Below are positions 32,774-43,393 of a stretch of 64,000 bases of DNA, one piece after another (position 1 is the stretch's first letter; every line of letters begins with the position of its first letter). Made by a program: the position numbers and the translations under genes. The notes beneath the pieces were generated by a model. The model did no database searches, was not told the DNA's origin, and was given only the letters and a program-made list of their open reading frames with translations. Where the stretch lies: positions 137,318,501-137,382,500 of the forward strand of contig CM059582.1 in the NCBI GenBank assembly GCA_030407085.1, given 5' to 3'. This DNA comes from Trichopria drosophilae (lineage: Eukaryota > Arthropoda > Insecta > Hymenoptera > Diapriidae).

Positions 32774-33094
32774 TGTTACGTTGCTAATGGTACGCAACAG
32801 TGCGAGCGGTGGGGCGAGGAGGAATAAAATATGAAATTGCGACGAATTAAGTGTAAAGGTTGCTCTCAGACTCTTGACTGACTTCTCCGATGCGGTCTAG
32901 AAACGAGAGCCCATCGAAGCTCGTCGTCGCATATCTTCCAAACTGTGGGAATATGCTAGTGGTGCATTTCCGTCGCTCGGCTTCGCCGTGCGAATATGCA
33001 CCTCGTGCATATTACGAAGTTGTCCAAGTGCAAATATTGCATTTATTTACAGAATACAATAATTGTAGGAGGGTAACCTCTACCGATCGTAACA
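32774..33094 (-). repeat. LTR of the non-autonomous element (right)
   Basis: It begins TGTTACGTTGCTAATGG and ends GATCGTAACA, and pairs with 28414-28738. The two differ by scattered substitutions and short indels, so the insertion is not recent. On the minus strand it is the 5' LTR. Confidence 0.85.
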
Positions 33095-33948
33095 ATGTGT
33101 ATCGGGAAATCGAATCAAACACTTTTTTTTTCGGAAATATCGGTATTGGAAATTTTAACGTTGTGCGTTTAATCGCCATCTTGAAATAATCGTATCTCGG
33201 CAATTTCTGACGAAAAATGATTTTTTTTTCATTTTGAAGCTAAAAACATCAGCTCTCTCGTGAAATATTTGTCTATGGCATCAAATGAAAAATTACCTTT
33301 GTTTATAACAAATAAATTGTTTAAAGTTAATTTACGCAAAGATTACCAGTTTTTTAAATTTGAAAAAAATACAATTGAATTCCTCGTCAAATTTCCTTCG
33401 AAAAACAAATTTTTCCAGAATGGTTGTGAAATAGTTGCTATTTGAAATAAATTAATTCTTCCGCCGCACCTCTAGTAGGTACAGCGCATCTGTGCCGCGC
33501 CATAGAGATTTTCCAACCGCCACAAAACACATGATTACAGTATCAAAGACCATTGCAATAGATAAAGGTGTTTTAGAAGGATTAAATCCAAAAAGTCATC
33601 CAACATTACAACCGAACGTAGTTAATAAAGTAATAGATTTTTATCAATCAGACGAATTTAGTCGACTAATGTAAAAATTGACGGAAAAAGGATTCAGGTA
33701 CAAAAAAGATTACTCTTGATCAATTTAAGAGAGACACACCGAGCATTTAAAAACAATAATCCTGAACTAAAATGCAGCTTTTCCAGATTTGCAACTTTAC
33801 GGCCAAAACAGTATGTTCTAGCAGCAGCCAGTGGCACACATTCGGTCTGTTTGTGTGCCATTCACGAAAATATAAAATTATTAATCGATGGTACAAATAT
33901 CGAAAGACTTACAAGTGATTATTCGCAGACCATTAAAACTTACTCTTT
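33095..33948 (+). repeat. Unclassified DNA transposon, copy A (5' part)
   Basis: After the LTR element, the sequence continues as the reverse complement of copy B (42781-43291) as far as 33612. It then carries on with coding sequence to about 33948, where it meets the terminal-type repeat at 33949-34012. A 66-bp segment at 33411-33476 (ATTCTTCCGCCGCACCTCTA core) is repeated at 33949-34012 in the same orientation. Confidence 0.6.
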
Positions 33949-33962
33949 TCCAGAATGGTTGT
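33530..33962 (+). pseudogene. Transposase N-terminal fragment, copy A
   Basis: Coding runs MITVSKTIAIDKGVLEGL (33530 on), VVNKVIDFYQSDEFSRLM, a stop at 33672-33674, then LINLRETHRAFKNNNPEL (about 33718-33771), FSRFATLRPKQYVLAAASGTHSVCLCAIHENI (read in parts, about 33780-33870) ending DYSQTIKTY. The pattern matches the N-terminal half of a transposase-like protein that I recall from several invertebrate genomes but cannot name. Its C-terminal half is not here; the C-terminal half of copy B lies on the opposite strand at 34527-35490. Confidence 0.5.
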
Positions 33963-34012
33963 GAAATATTTGCTATTCAAAATAAATTAATTCTTCCGCC
34001 GCACCTCTAGTA

Positions 34013-34526
34013 CCGCGCGCCGCAGTCATGCTATGCCGCGCCAAGCTGGCCGGTCCGATGCGACATTAATTCTTGCCATTCGTTTATGTCATGCATTGTA
34101 ACTATTTGATACATTATTTGGTCGATTATAATGTTATGTAAGAAATTATAAATAATTAATATTTGCTACAACCTATTTCAATACTTCTGTACAAAGAAAC
34201 AGTAATTAATTTATATAATGAAAGTATTTTATTATCGGCTTGTCGGATGATTATGAAGAAAACATTTGAAATTAATATATTTAATTCCATTTACACGTAA
34301 ATGAAGTTTAGTACATTTTTCTTAAACAATGCACGTAGGTTTGGAAGGAAGGGTTAGGAAAATGAACAAAAATTATTGCTCACAAAGTGTTAAATTTTGT
34401 ATGTAATTTATTTAATTATTTTAACAATTGTATCTTTTTCAAACTGTGAAAATGGTTTGACATGTAATGTACTTAATGTTACTAGAATGATGCAATGGTA
34501 ACCTAATGTTCCCTTTACTTGTTTTG
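34013..34526. other. AT-rich non-coding stretch
   Basis: No coding signal. In the orientation of copy B it is the 3' untranslated end of the transposon, lying between the transposase stop and the terminal repeat. Confidence 0.4.
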
Positions 34527-35490
34527 CTAATTTAAAACGTGGCTCCAACTTTTTTCTTCTTCGTAATACTGGTCATTCGTGAAATAGTGGCAATGAATAT
34601 TTGGTAGTGCTTCTGTAACGTAATCAAACAATTCTTTTGGCGTTTGAATAGGATTATCTATTCGTTGTAGAATTGCTCGAGCTGCGAGTCTTTCGACGGT
34701 TCCACCTAACCCATCACATGGTCCTTTTCCATGTGATGTGGTGAAAAATGCCATTCTGCTGTGATTTTAAAATCTTGCGAGTGATGGCTGAGGTTGATGA
34801 AATTTTTTAGGTTTTTGTATTGAGGACCTGCTCTATCCAAAAAGTATATCATTTTTTTAACGGTGGTCAGTTTTTTTTTAATAAATTTGACGATGTGTGA
34901 CTGGAAAAGATGTACGGCAACGGTATTATGATTCAGACATTCGGATATTAATACAAGGCTTTTCATTTGCAAAGTTTTTTTTGTCGTCTTTATAATAAAT
35001 TGTAGTGGGATGAACAGTTGCTTAGTCATTATTCCAGTGCACCCCTTGAATTGCATTTTGAAGAGCAAACGCGTAATTCTCAGAGCATTCGCAAATTACA
35101 ATGCATACATTTGTTTTCAAATTTTATTTCGTATAATTAAAAAATTCATTTTGTTGTTTAACAAGAAATGAATGACGTAATAATTTCTTCAGTGATTCTG
35201 TTAAGATATGTAAAAATTCATCTACCGGCGTTATTAGAGTTCCCAACGTAGTCCGATCAACACGTGTCCATTACTGATAAGTCTCACATTCAATATAATT
35301 ATCATCGAACATGTTTCCCAATGTTTCTGCTAAATCATGTGTACCAGGACACATTGAGCAAATTCCCATGTAACAATTCGTAGACGGCGGGTCACATATC
35401 ATTCTGTTTAAACAATCGTGATAAGTTTTAATGGTCTGCGGATGTATAAATGTCGCGTCATTTATATTCCGAACGTTATGGCGCATTTGA
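34527..35490 (-). pseudogene. Transposase C-terminal half, copy B
   Basis: Minus-strand reading gives NDATFIHPQTIKTYHDCLNRMICDPP (in parts, about 35475-35390), CYMGICSMCPG (Cys cluster, about 35370-35338), a region with many stops, then SECLNHNTVAVHLFQSH (about 34955-34905), FLDRAGPQYKNLKNF (about 34838-34790) and, one frame over, SHGKGPCDGLGGTVERLAAR (about 34738-34680), ending near 34527. The D-x-A-x-x-Q-Y-K-N and S-H-G-K-G-P-C-D-G motifs are characteristic of the same transposase-like family. The matching N-terminus is on the same strand at about 42850-42781, beyond the inserted BEL/Pao element, with the middle deleted. The Arg/Cys-rich start of the frame (35630-35490) is not part of the family. 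Confidence 0.5.
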
Positions 35491-36235
<745 letters not shown>

Positions 36236-36262
36236 TTTTTTGGTGCCTCCTGTGAGGTCGCG
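36236..36262 (+). promoter_or_regulatory. Candidate primer-binding site
   Basis: TTTTTGGTGCCTCCTGTGAG directly follows the LTR. Its position and TGG-containing start are as expected for a tRNA primer site; the tRNA was not determined. Confidence 0.5.
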
Positions 36263-37255
36263 AAACGAGCGGCCGAAAGAAGATAGCTGAGCAGCAAGGA
36301 AGAAGCGATTCGCCATCGAGGGACGCAGTCAACAAACAAATTTAAGTATTTCTTTAGCATATTGCTTATTTATTCGTTAATCAATTCAAATTACATTGTG
36401 TTTTTCAGTCAATCCTTTGTCTTTTTTCTAATTCATTGATACATAGTTCAAATCAGTGCAGTTAACAAAGCTTCTTTCATCAATTCTTCGTTCTAAAATA
36501 CCAATCTACAGAGAATAAATAATAATTTAGTGATTATCAAAGCGACAGGTTCGAACACGCGCGGGACGGGTACGCGGAAACGCGAGCGACACGGGCACGC
36601 GAGGAATTCCGCGAAAAATAGACGCGCATAGAAGGTTCCAGTCGGATGCATTTCCTTTCTTCGGGTTTTTGTTATTAATTCGGTTACAGAAGTTCAATAT
36701 TCGAATCTTCTTCGCAGTATTTGAAGTTAAATTCCTAAATTGGCTATCGTTTATCCCAGTGTATTACGTTGAAATGTAATCATTTACAACGGTAATTGGA
36801 ACGAATCATAAAACCACGTTCTAGATTTCTTGAAACAAGGTCATACACCGGTCAAACACGTGCAATCAAAGGCCTCTAGAGAATTCCACTGGAAAGTGCG
36901 TCGAATGTTCTCGAACTATAAACCTTTGTTTTGCATACGATAAAATCGATAGACAATTCTTATGATTGATAATTCTAGGAAGAAATAAATTTCGAGTTAA
37001 AGTTCAGAAGCCTCAATAGAAAGTACTGAATTGCATCGCGACTCGCTGTGCTTGTTCGAACACGCGTTCTCAGAATTCTTTTGTTTTTTCATTCGGGCCC
37101 GATGCGCGCGTGGACGCCGGCGCGACGAAATTTCGTGGAAATTCTGTCTTTTATATCTTTGTTTCTCTAGGCTGAACGTGCATTTCTTTTTTTCTTTTTC
37201 TTTCAACTACTACTAATAACTTAACGTAGTCAAATAGTTCTCAATTCTTTGAACA
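36263..37255 (+). other. BEL/Pao 5' untranslated leader
   Basis: No reading frame is convincing between the primer-binding site and the gag start. A ~1 kb leader is long but possible for the group. Some of it may be foreign, but no boundary is visible. Confidence 0.4.
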
Positions 37256-38445
37256 ATGGATAGAATAAAATTTATAACACAAAAGCGTTCAACGCTTAAA
37301 ACTCAGATGACGCAATTGACAAATTTAATCGAACAAGACAAGGTCGACACAGTAAACATAAAACTTCGCGTGGATAGAATTACGGTTTTATTTCACGCGT
37401 ACGAAGAATTACACGACGAATTAGCGATTCTCGACACAGAAAACGACCATTTAAACGACGCGGACGACATTCGAAATCGTTATTACGATCTCGCGAGTAT
37501 CGCGAAAGGTAATGAACAAAGAAGTTGATCGATAAATGACACGATAAATACGACAATCATTCAAGGCGAAAAACGCGACGCATTAAACTACCGATAGCAG
37601 AGTTGCCAAAATTCGACGGCAAACTCGAAAATTGGCTTTCGTACAAAAATACGTTCCAGACAATGGTAAACGCCCGTACCGACATTACCGACTTAGAACG
37701 TTTTATATAATTAAGAGGTTCATTACAGGGCGACGCGTTAAGTAAAATCTCCATCTATAACATTAGCGCAGAGAATTTGGAAAACGCGTGGAAATTACTG
37801 ACTCAGTCATACGAAAGGAGCCGCATCCTGATCGCGAAACATCTTAACGCGATATTGGACATATCGGTACATAAAGACAGCTTATCGAAGGGGTTGGCTA
37901 AGTTAGTAGACGATATGCGACAACACGTGAATACGCTTAAATCTCTTAAGGTCGAACCCGATGAACACCTCTTGATTCGTATAATGGAACGCGCTTTGCC
38001 CACGGAAATACGCGTGAAATGGGAAGAGACTCTCGATCTTGACAAATCCCCGACGATTGCTGAAATTTACAAATTTCTTTCCGAAACAGCCTTTCGTTTG
38101 TCGGCTATCGAGAACGAAGTACCACAAGCGGATTCGAAATTCGAGCGAAAACGCGTAAACAGTCACCACGATGCATCCGACTTTAAAAAACGCAAAATAG
38201 AACCACGCGCTGGCGCGTTACTTACGGCCGTGCAGTATTCGTGGGATATTTGTCAAAGCAAAGAACATGGCTCGTATAAATGTCCAAGATTTGTTGACGC
38301 CACAGTACCTCAACGATGGAAAATCATAAATCAGACTAATATCTGCAAAAATTGTCTCCGTAAACATGGGGGATTATGTACGTCATCTCGGTGTAAGATA
38401 TGTAACCGATTTCATAACACCATGTTACATATTCCGCAAAATTAA
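37256..38445 (+). pseudogene. BEL/Pao gag with zinc knuckles
   Basis: ATG at 37256 (MDRIKFITQKRSTLK) opens 91 codons of coiled, charged sequence. A frameshift near 37525 follows, then LPIAELPKFDGKLENWLSYKNTF (read in parts, about 37590-37660), a stop at 37708-37710 and an open frame to 38445. The capsid motif P-K-F-D-G-x-x-x-x-W and the later LTQSYERSRILIAKHLNAIL region belong to the DUF1759 gag family. The C-terminus has C-x..SYKC and CKNCLRKHGGLC...CKICNRFHNTMLH clusters (about 38340-38440), the zinc knuckles typical of BEL/Pao. Confidence 0.85.
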
Positions 38446-38559
38446 AAAAACCCGCCCCAACAGGCCTCTTTCACAAAATCGACACCGGCAGGAAGGGCGA
38501 AGTCTAATTCGGGGGGAGATTGGCCGGCATGACTCGACGGAGGTATATACGCTGCGATA

Positions 38560-39240
38560 ACTCGAGCACCGCAATCACAGTTGATGATAAGTGCCACGAT
38601 TCGAGTGCGTGATTCCACCGGCCAGTTTGTGATAATCCGAGCAATTTTAGACACTTGCGCTACGGCGAACTTTATTACGAAAAACCTCGCAACTAAGTTA
38701 AACATTACTAGACACCCGTGTTCCCTACCAATCGGTGCTATTAACGGCATGACGACCTTTTCCAAAGGTTTAATGGAGACCACAATCTCCTCCGTTCACA
38801 ACAACTTTCAAAAAACTTAATCATTTTTAATTATACCAAAGATTGCTGACTTAATTCCCCAAGAAAATTTTCCACGCGAATTAATTTCTATACCCGCCAA
38901 TTTAGAACTTGCTGATCCGCAATTTCATATACCCCGTCCAGTAGATTTGCTTATAGGTGCAGGAGCATCACTCTCCCTCCTATCAATTGAACAAATTAAT
39001 TTGTCCAGTGACAATTGCGACCTGATTCTGTAAAAAACCAAGCTTGGTTGGGGTGTCGTTGGTGGCGTAGCCTCACGCGATAAAACATGTCGTGTCTCGT
39101 GCAAATTGACTAACTTGAGCGACCAAATTGCACGTTTTTGGAACATAGAGTAAATCGCGACAAAACATTCAAAAGAGATAGGGAATTCCGACTGCGAACA
39201 ACATTACGTACAAAACACAGAACGAACAACTTCCGGTCGA
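38560..39240 (+). pseudogene. BEL/Pao aspartyl protease and linker
   Basis: IIRAILDTCATANFITKNLA (about 38632-38691) carries the protease motif, with Cys in place of the usual Gly-Ser (D-T-C-A instead of D-S/T-G-S/A). A stop at 38818 is followed in frame by IPRPVDLLIGAGASLSLLS (about 38929-38985) and LGWGVVGG, the segment between protease and RT. Further stops lie at 39031 and 39150. The Gly-to-Cys change would by itself be expected to disable the protease. Confidence 0.75.
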
Positions 39241-40607
39241 TATGTAGTGCGATTGCCATTTCGCGGGAATGATAAGGATTTCGGCGAATCCAAAAGTAAT
39301 GCCTTGCGTCGGTTTCATGCGCTTCAACGCAAATTGAATGACGATCCCAATCTCAAATTAGAATACGAACGCGTAATACAAGAATACATTGATTTGAAAC
39401 ACATGTCGCCAGTAAAGTGTAAGGCGTCAAGCGGTTACTTCCTTCCGCATCACGCCGTAATAAAGACGAACAGTAAAACCACTATATTTATTACGGCGTG
39501 ATGCGGAAGGAAGTAACGTCAACCGGTTACTTCCTTCCGCATCACGCCGTAACAAAGACGAACAGTAAAACCACTAAAGTTCGCGTAGTTGTCGACGCTT
39601 CATACAAATCGTCGAACGGAAAGTCGCTTAACGACCAGTTGTTAGTAGGGCCGACTATACAAGCGAAACTGTTCGAACATTTATTAAATTTCCGAGTACA
39701 TAAATACGTATTAATCGCGGACATCGAAAAAATGTATCGCCAAATATGGGTTCATCCTGACGATCGGCAATATCAGCGACTAATTTGGGAGGTAAACGGA
39801 GAAACATGCGTATTCGAACTTAATACGGTTACTTTCGGAGTCTCATCGGCTCTGTTTCTCGCGATACGAACAATTCATAAACTTGCCGATGATGAGGCCT
39901 CAAATTTTCCCATTGGCGCGAAACCCCTAAAACGCGACTTATATGTGGATGATTTGCTCACCGGAGCCGATACCATATCGGGACTTTTGAAGGTTAGAGG
40001 GGAGACGACAGGAATATTGCGTAGTGGGGGTTTTAACATACGACAATGGGCATCGAATGATGCGCGAGTCTTAGAGGGGTTATCCGCGGAGATGAGAATA
40101 ATTGATTTCTGCTCAGATTCAAATACCGTGGTCAATACACTGGGAATCGCTTGGGATTCGCGTCGCGATCAATTGCTTTATAAAGCAAAACCTATACAGC
40201 TGACAAAAATTGGCAAACGCACGATTTTATCCGAAATTGCAAGGATTTACGATCCATTAGGTTTACTCGGAGCAGTTTTACTTGCAGCACAGTCGATCAT
40301 GCAAGATTGCTGGAAACTAAATATTTCGTGGGATGAATCCGTGCCGAGCGCACTCCTCACAAAATGGACTTCATTTGCAACAAAGATTTCTTGCATGAAC
40401 GACTTGGCAATAGACAGGCGAGTTCTCGTGGACGACCCAGTAGACGTCCAAATTCATGGATTTTGTGACGCGAGTACGAAAGGCTACGGAGCTTGTGTAT
40501 ACATCCGTTCACGCGACAGGTCAGGTAAGGTACTCGTTAACCTCTATTGTGCCAAATCCAGGGTAGCTCCACTGAAACGAGTCACTATTCCCCGATTAGA
40601 ATTATGA
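39240..40607 (+). pseudogene. BEL/Pao reverse transcriptase
   Basis: YVVRLPFRGN and LRRFHALQRKL lead to GYFLPHHAVIKTNSKTT, which is disrupted by a duplication-inversion at 39432-39551. The frame then runs on: KVRVVVDASYKSSNGKSLNDQLL, LIADIEKMYRQIWVHP (catalytic Asp, about 39715), VTFGVSSALFLAIRTI, YVDDLLTGAD (intact YVDD, about 39943-39972), GGFNIRQWASND and KRTILSEIARIYDPLGLLG. It ends in the first residues of RNase H (GFCDASTKGYGACVYIR, about 40461-40511; PRLEL at 40590). A deletion then removes most of RNase H. Confidence 0.9.
39432..39551. repeat. Local duplication-inversion inside RT
   Basis: GGTTACTTCCTTCCGCATCA (continuing to CGCCGTAA) appears at 39432-39459, its reverse complement at 39491-39517, and the direct form again at 39524-39551. 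The AAGACGAACAGTAAAACCACT segment also follows both direct copies. This three-part direct/inverted/direct layout is typical of template switching during replication or reverse transcription. Confidence 0.9.
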
Positions 40608-40619
40608 GGCACATCGAGT

Positions 40620-42190
40620 AAGCGAAATTTCGGAATTAGATTCCATTGTGGAATGGAGACATGTTGAGGGTAAACAGAACCCGGCCGATGCGTTATCATG
40701 TGGACAGTACCCCCGCGAATTTCTTCAATATCAATCGTGGTTCCACGGTCCTATTTGGTTGAAACAATCCGAAGAATCATGGCCAGAAGGGAATCTTACT
40801 CCAATTCAGGAACTTCTTGGCTTGAAAAAACCGGCCTGTCTCGTGACTAACATCGTGACTAACATCGGTGCGATCGAAATATTTTCGCGATTTTCATCAT
40901 ACACTAAATTAATACGAACTATTGCATATTGCCTTCGGTTGACTAGCACAAAGAGATACCGCGGAGAAATGACCGTACCGGAATTAAACGAAACCGAAAC
41001 ACGAATCCTGAAATTGATCCCAACGAGCGCATTCAGCGCGGAATTAGAACAACTTGCCGCAACGGGGGGAGCTAGAAGCACTCGTATGAGGTCATTAAAT
41101 CCGTTCATCGATAAACACGGGTTGCTTCGCGTAGGCGGCCGTTTGAAAAACGCGGACCTTACCTTTTCACAAAAACATCCGATTCTTTTACCAACACATC
41201 ATCACGTGACCGACCTCATTATACGGGAAACCCATGAAAAAAACCTCCACGCTGGTATACAATCAACGTTGTCTACCATCAGACATCGATTCTGGATTTT
41301 CGACGGGAAAAATCAAGTGCGTCAAATTATCCGTAATTGCGTGCGATGCGTACGCTTCAGAACTGAAGCCGTCAAATATCGCATGGGCGATTTACCCAAA
41401 TCCCGATTGGATACCAATTATGCATTTTACAATACCCTAGTGGATTTTTTTGGGCCAATGTTTGTTAAGGAGAAAAAACATCGCAATCGTGGATGAGTTA
41501 AGGTTTACGGTTGCGTTTTTTTTTGCATGTCAATTAAAGCGGTCCACATCGAAATCGCGAGCGAATTGACCACCGATGTTTACTTGCAGCCTTTCGGCGT
41601 TTCATTTCTCGACGAGCGATTCCTGCAAACATGTACTCCGATAATGGGGGTAATTTTAAAGGCGCGTCCCACCAACTTCAGGAACTATACGCGTTAATCG
41701 AATCAGACGAATTTAAAAATGGCGTGCGAAATTTCGCTCTCACTAAATCGATCACATGGCATTTCAACCCCCCGCTTTCTCCTCATTTCGGAGGACTATG
41801 GGAAGCGGCGGTCAAATCGTTTAAACACCATTTAAAAAGAGTAGTAGGTGATAAACTTTTTACGATCGAGGAATTGAATACTTTGACTATTGAAGTGGAA
41901 GCGATTTTAAATTCCCGACCTTTATGTCCTCTATCAACCGATCCTAATGATCCATTAGCTTTGACAACCGCCCATTTGCTGGTAGGTGGTCCATTAAACA
42001 TGCTACCGGAGAATGATTTACATTCTGTTCCAGAATTTTGGAAAACTTGGCAACAGGAATACTTACATGAGCTACAAAAGCGTCAAAAATGGACCAAACC
42101 AGGTATTGCCTTGACGCTTGATACCATCGTTATCGTGATTGACAAGAATCGACCATGCATGAGATGGCTACTCGGGCGAGTAATGCACAA
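40620..42190 (+). pseudogene. BEL/Pao RNase H end and integrase
   Basis: After the deletion the frame resumes with VEWRHVEGKQNPADALSCGQ (about 40651-40710, end of RNase H). The integrase follows: HEKNLHAGIQSTLSTIRHRFWI (about 41230-41295) and IRNCVRC give the zinc domain; TLVDFFGPM (first Asp, about 41440), a stop at 41494, [18 protein letters not shown] (second Asp, about 41634-41664) and [21 protein letters not shown] (catalytic Glu, about 41765-41830). The C-terminal RWLLGRV strand (about 42165-42185) is BEL-like. Shortly after, the protein continues in frame into a different element (R1-type tail). Confidence 0.85.
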
Positions 42191-42543
42191 ATTTGGAGAA
42201 GACCCAATAACATCCGAGCGATTGGGTAGGGCCCTGCTCCTCTCACAGGAAGGATGGGACGCAGTGGTCCAACTCGCCACGTCCATCGTGGAGCAGCTGA
42301 ATGCTATCCGCAAAAATGAGGAGGGACGGATAGAAATACCATCACCTATCCGTCATGCGCCATGATATCGGTGAAGAGCCTCTCGGGGCTTAGGCTGCCT
42401 TCCTGGAAGTAATGCCTTAAGGCGGTTCCCGGGAATGGACAAAACAGCCTTATGCGGCGGTGGTTTTAGCGGATGAGAGCTCCGCACTTCTGCTGGCACC
42501 GGCCGGCAGAGAAGGCTGGTAGAGCTTTCCATCGTCGCGTCCG

Positions 42544-42560
<17 letters not shown>
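42190..42560 (+). mobile_element. R1-like LINE 3' tail with poly-A
   Basis: From about 42190 the frame reads [38 protein letters not shown] and ends at a stop near 42363, followed by ~180 bp of GC-rich 3' UTR and an A-run at 42544-42560. A-G-x-x-x-L-L-x-S-x-E-G-W-D-A end resembles the C-terminus of R1-clade ORF2. The A-run abuts CA repeats of the BEL/Pao LTR. Some R1-clade families are known to target AC-type microsatellites. The 5' side is fused directly to BEL integrase, so part of the BEL 3' end was lost. Confidence 0.55.
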
Positions 42561-42574
<14 letters not shown>

Positions 42575-42780
42575 CACAACAAAACAATTGTACGACAGAC
42601 TTTGGGGGTTTTTATGCCTTCGGGCTTTTTCCCCATGAGCATTAAAGAGAACTGTCTCTTCCGCTTAATTGAAGTGTTTCATTTTCATTCCTTAAACCTT
42701 CCTTACAACTTATTCAATTACGTAAATACATTACCCTAACTAACGATATCGATCCATGGCGGAACGGTTTCGTGCGAACA
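42561..42780 (+). repeat. BEL/Pao 3' LTR, truncated at its CA repeat
   Basis: It carries CA repeats (42561-42578) and then a near-identical copy of 36033-36235, ending GTGCGAACA at 42780. Near identity of the two LTR parts suggests a fairly recent insertion compared with most of the window. Confidence 0.75.
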
Positions 42781-43393
42781 ATGTTTGATGACTTTTTGGA
42801 TTAGATCCTTCTAAAACACCTTTATCTATTGCAATGGTCTTTGATACTGTAATCATGTGTTTTGGGGCGGTTGGAAAATGTCTATGGCGCGGCACAGGCG
42901 CGCTGTACCTACTAGAGGTGCGGCGGAAGAATTAATTTATTTCAAATAGCAACTATTTCACAACCATTCTGGAAAAATTTGTTTTTCGAAGGAAATTTGA
43001 CGAGGAATTCAATTGTATTTTTTTTTAATTTTTAGAAAATGGTATTTTTTTCGTAAATTAACTTTAAATAATTTATTTGTTATAAACAATGGTAATTTTT
43101 CATTTAATGCCATGGAAAAATATTTCACGAGAAAGCTAATTTTTTTAGCTTCAAAATGAAAAAAAAAAAAATTTTTCGTTACAAATTGCCGTAGATACGA
43201 TTATGTCAAGATGGCCATAAAACGTACAACGTTAAAATTTCAAATACCTATATTTCCGAAGAAAAAATTTTTGCTCGATTTCCCGATACACGTGTTTACT
43301 TATTTTGTATCTAGATCGCGTAAAAAAATTATGAAGCGATTTAAAAATTCGTCGGTCAGAAAGTGTCCGATTTGTAAAAGAATGTCTCATATT
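42781..43393 (-). repeat. Unclassified DNA transposon, copy B (5' part)
   Basis: This is the reverse complement of 28309-28413 joined to 33095-33612, without the LTR element. On the minus strand it ends, next to the BEL LTR, in the transposase start (MITVSKTIAIDKGVLEGLNPKSH, read in parts, about 42858-42790). On the plus strand a small frame (43211-43411) with a KCPICK motif is shared with copy A; I see no further support for it as a gene. Confidence 0.65.

Larger units (their letters stand above)
28414..33094 (-). mobile_element. LTR retrotransposon without pol (non-autonomous), with nested LINE
   Basis: Two direct ~320-bp LTRs bracket the element (28414-28738 and 32774-33094). The flanks are ACGTG (28409-28413) and ATGTG (33095-33099), a 5-bp target duplication with one mutation. 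Copy B of the target, on the opposite strand at about 43285-43300, has the uninterrupted sequence and serves as an empty site. Orientation is minus: after the right-hand LTR the minus strand reads GATTAAATTGGTGGCTGCG, a primer-binding-like region, followed by the gag-like ORF. Without the nested LINE the interior is only about 2.1 kb and holds no protease, RT or integrase. Confidence 0.8.
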
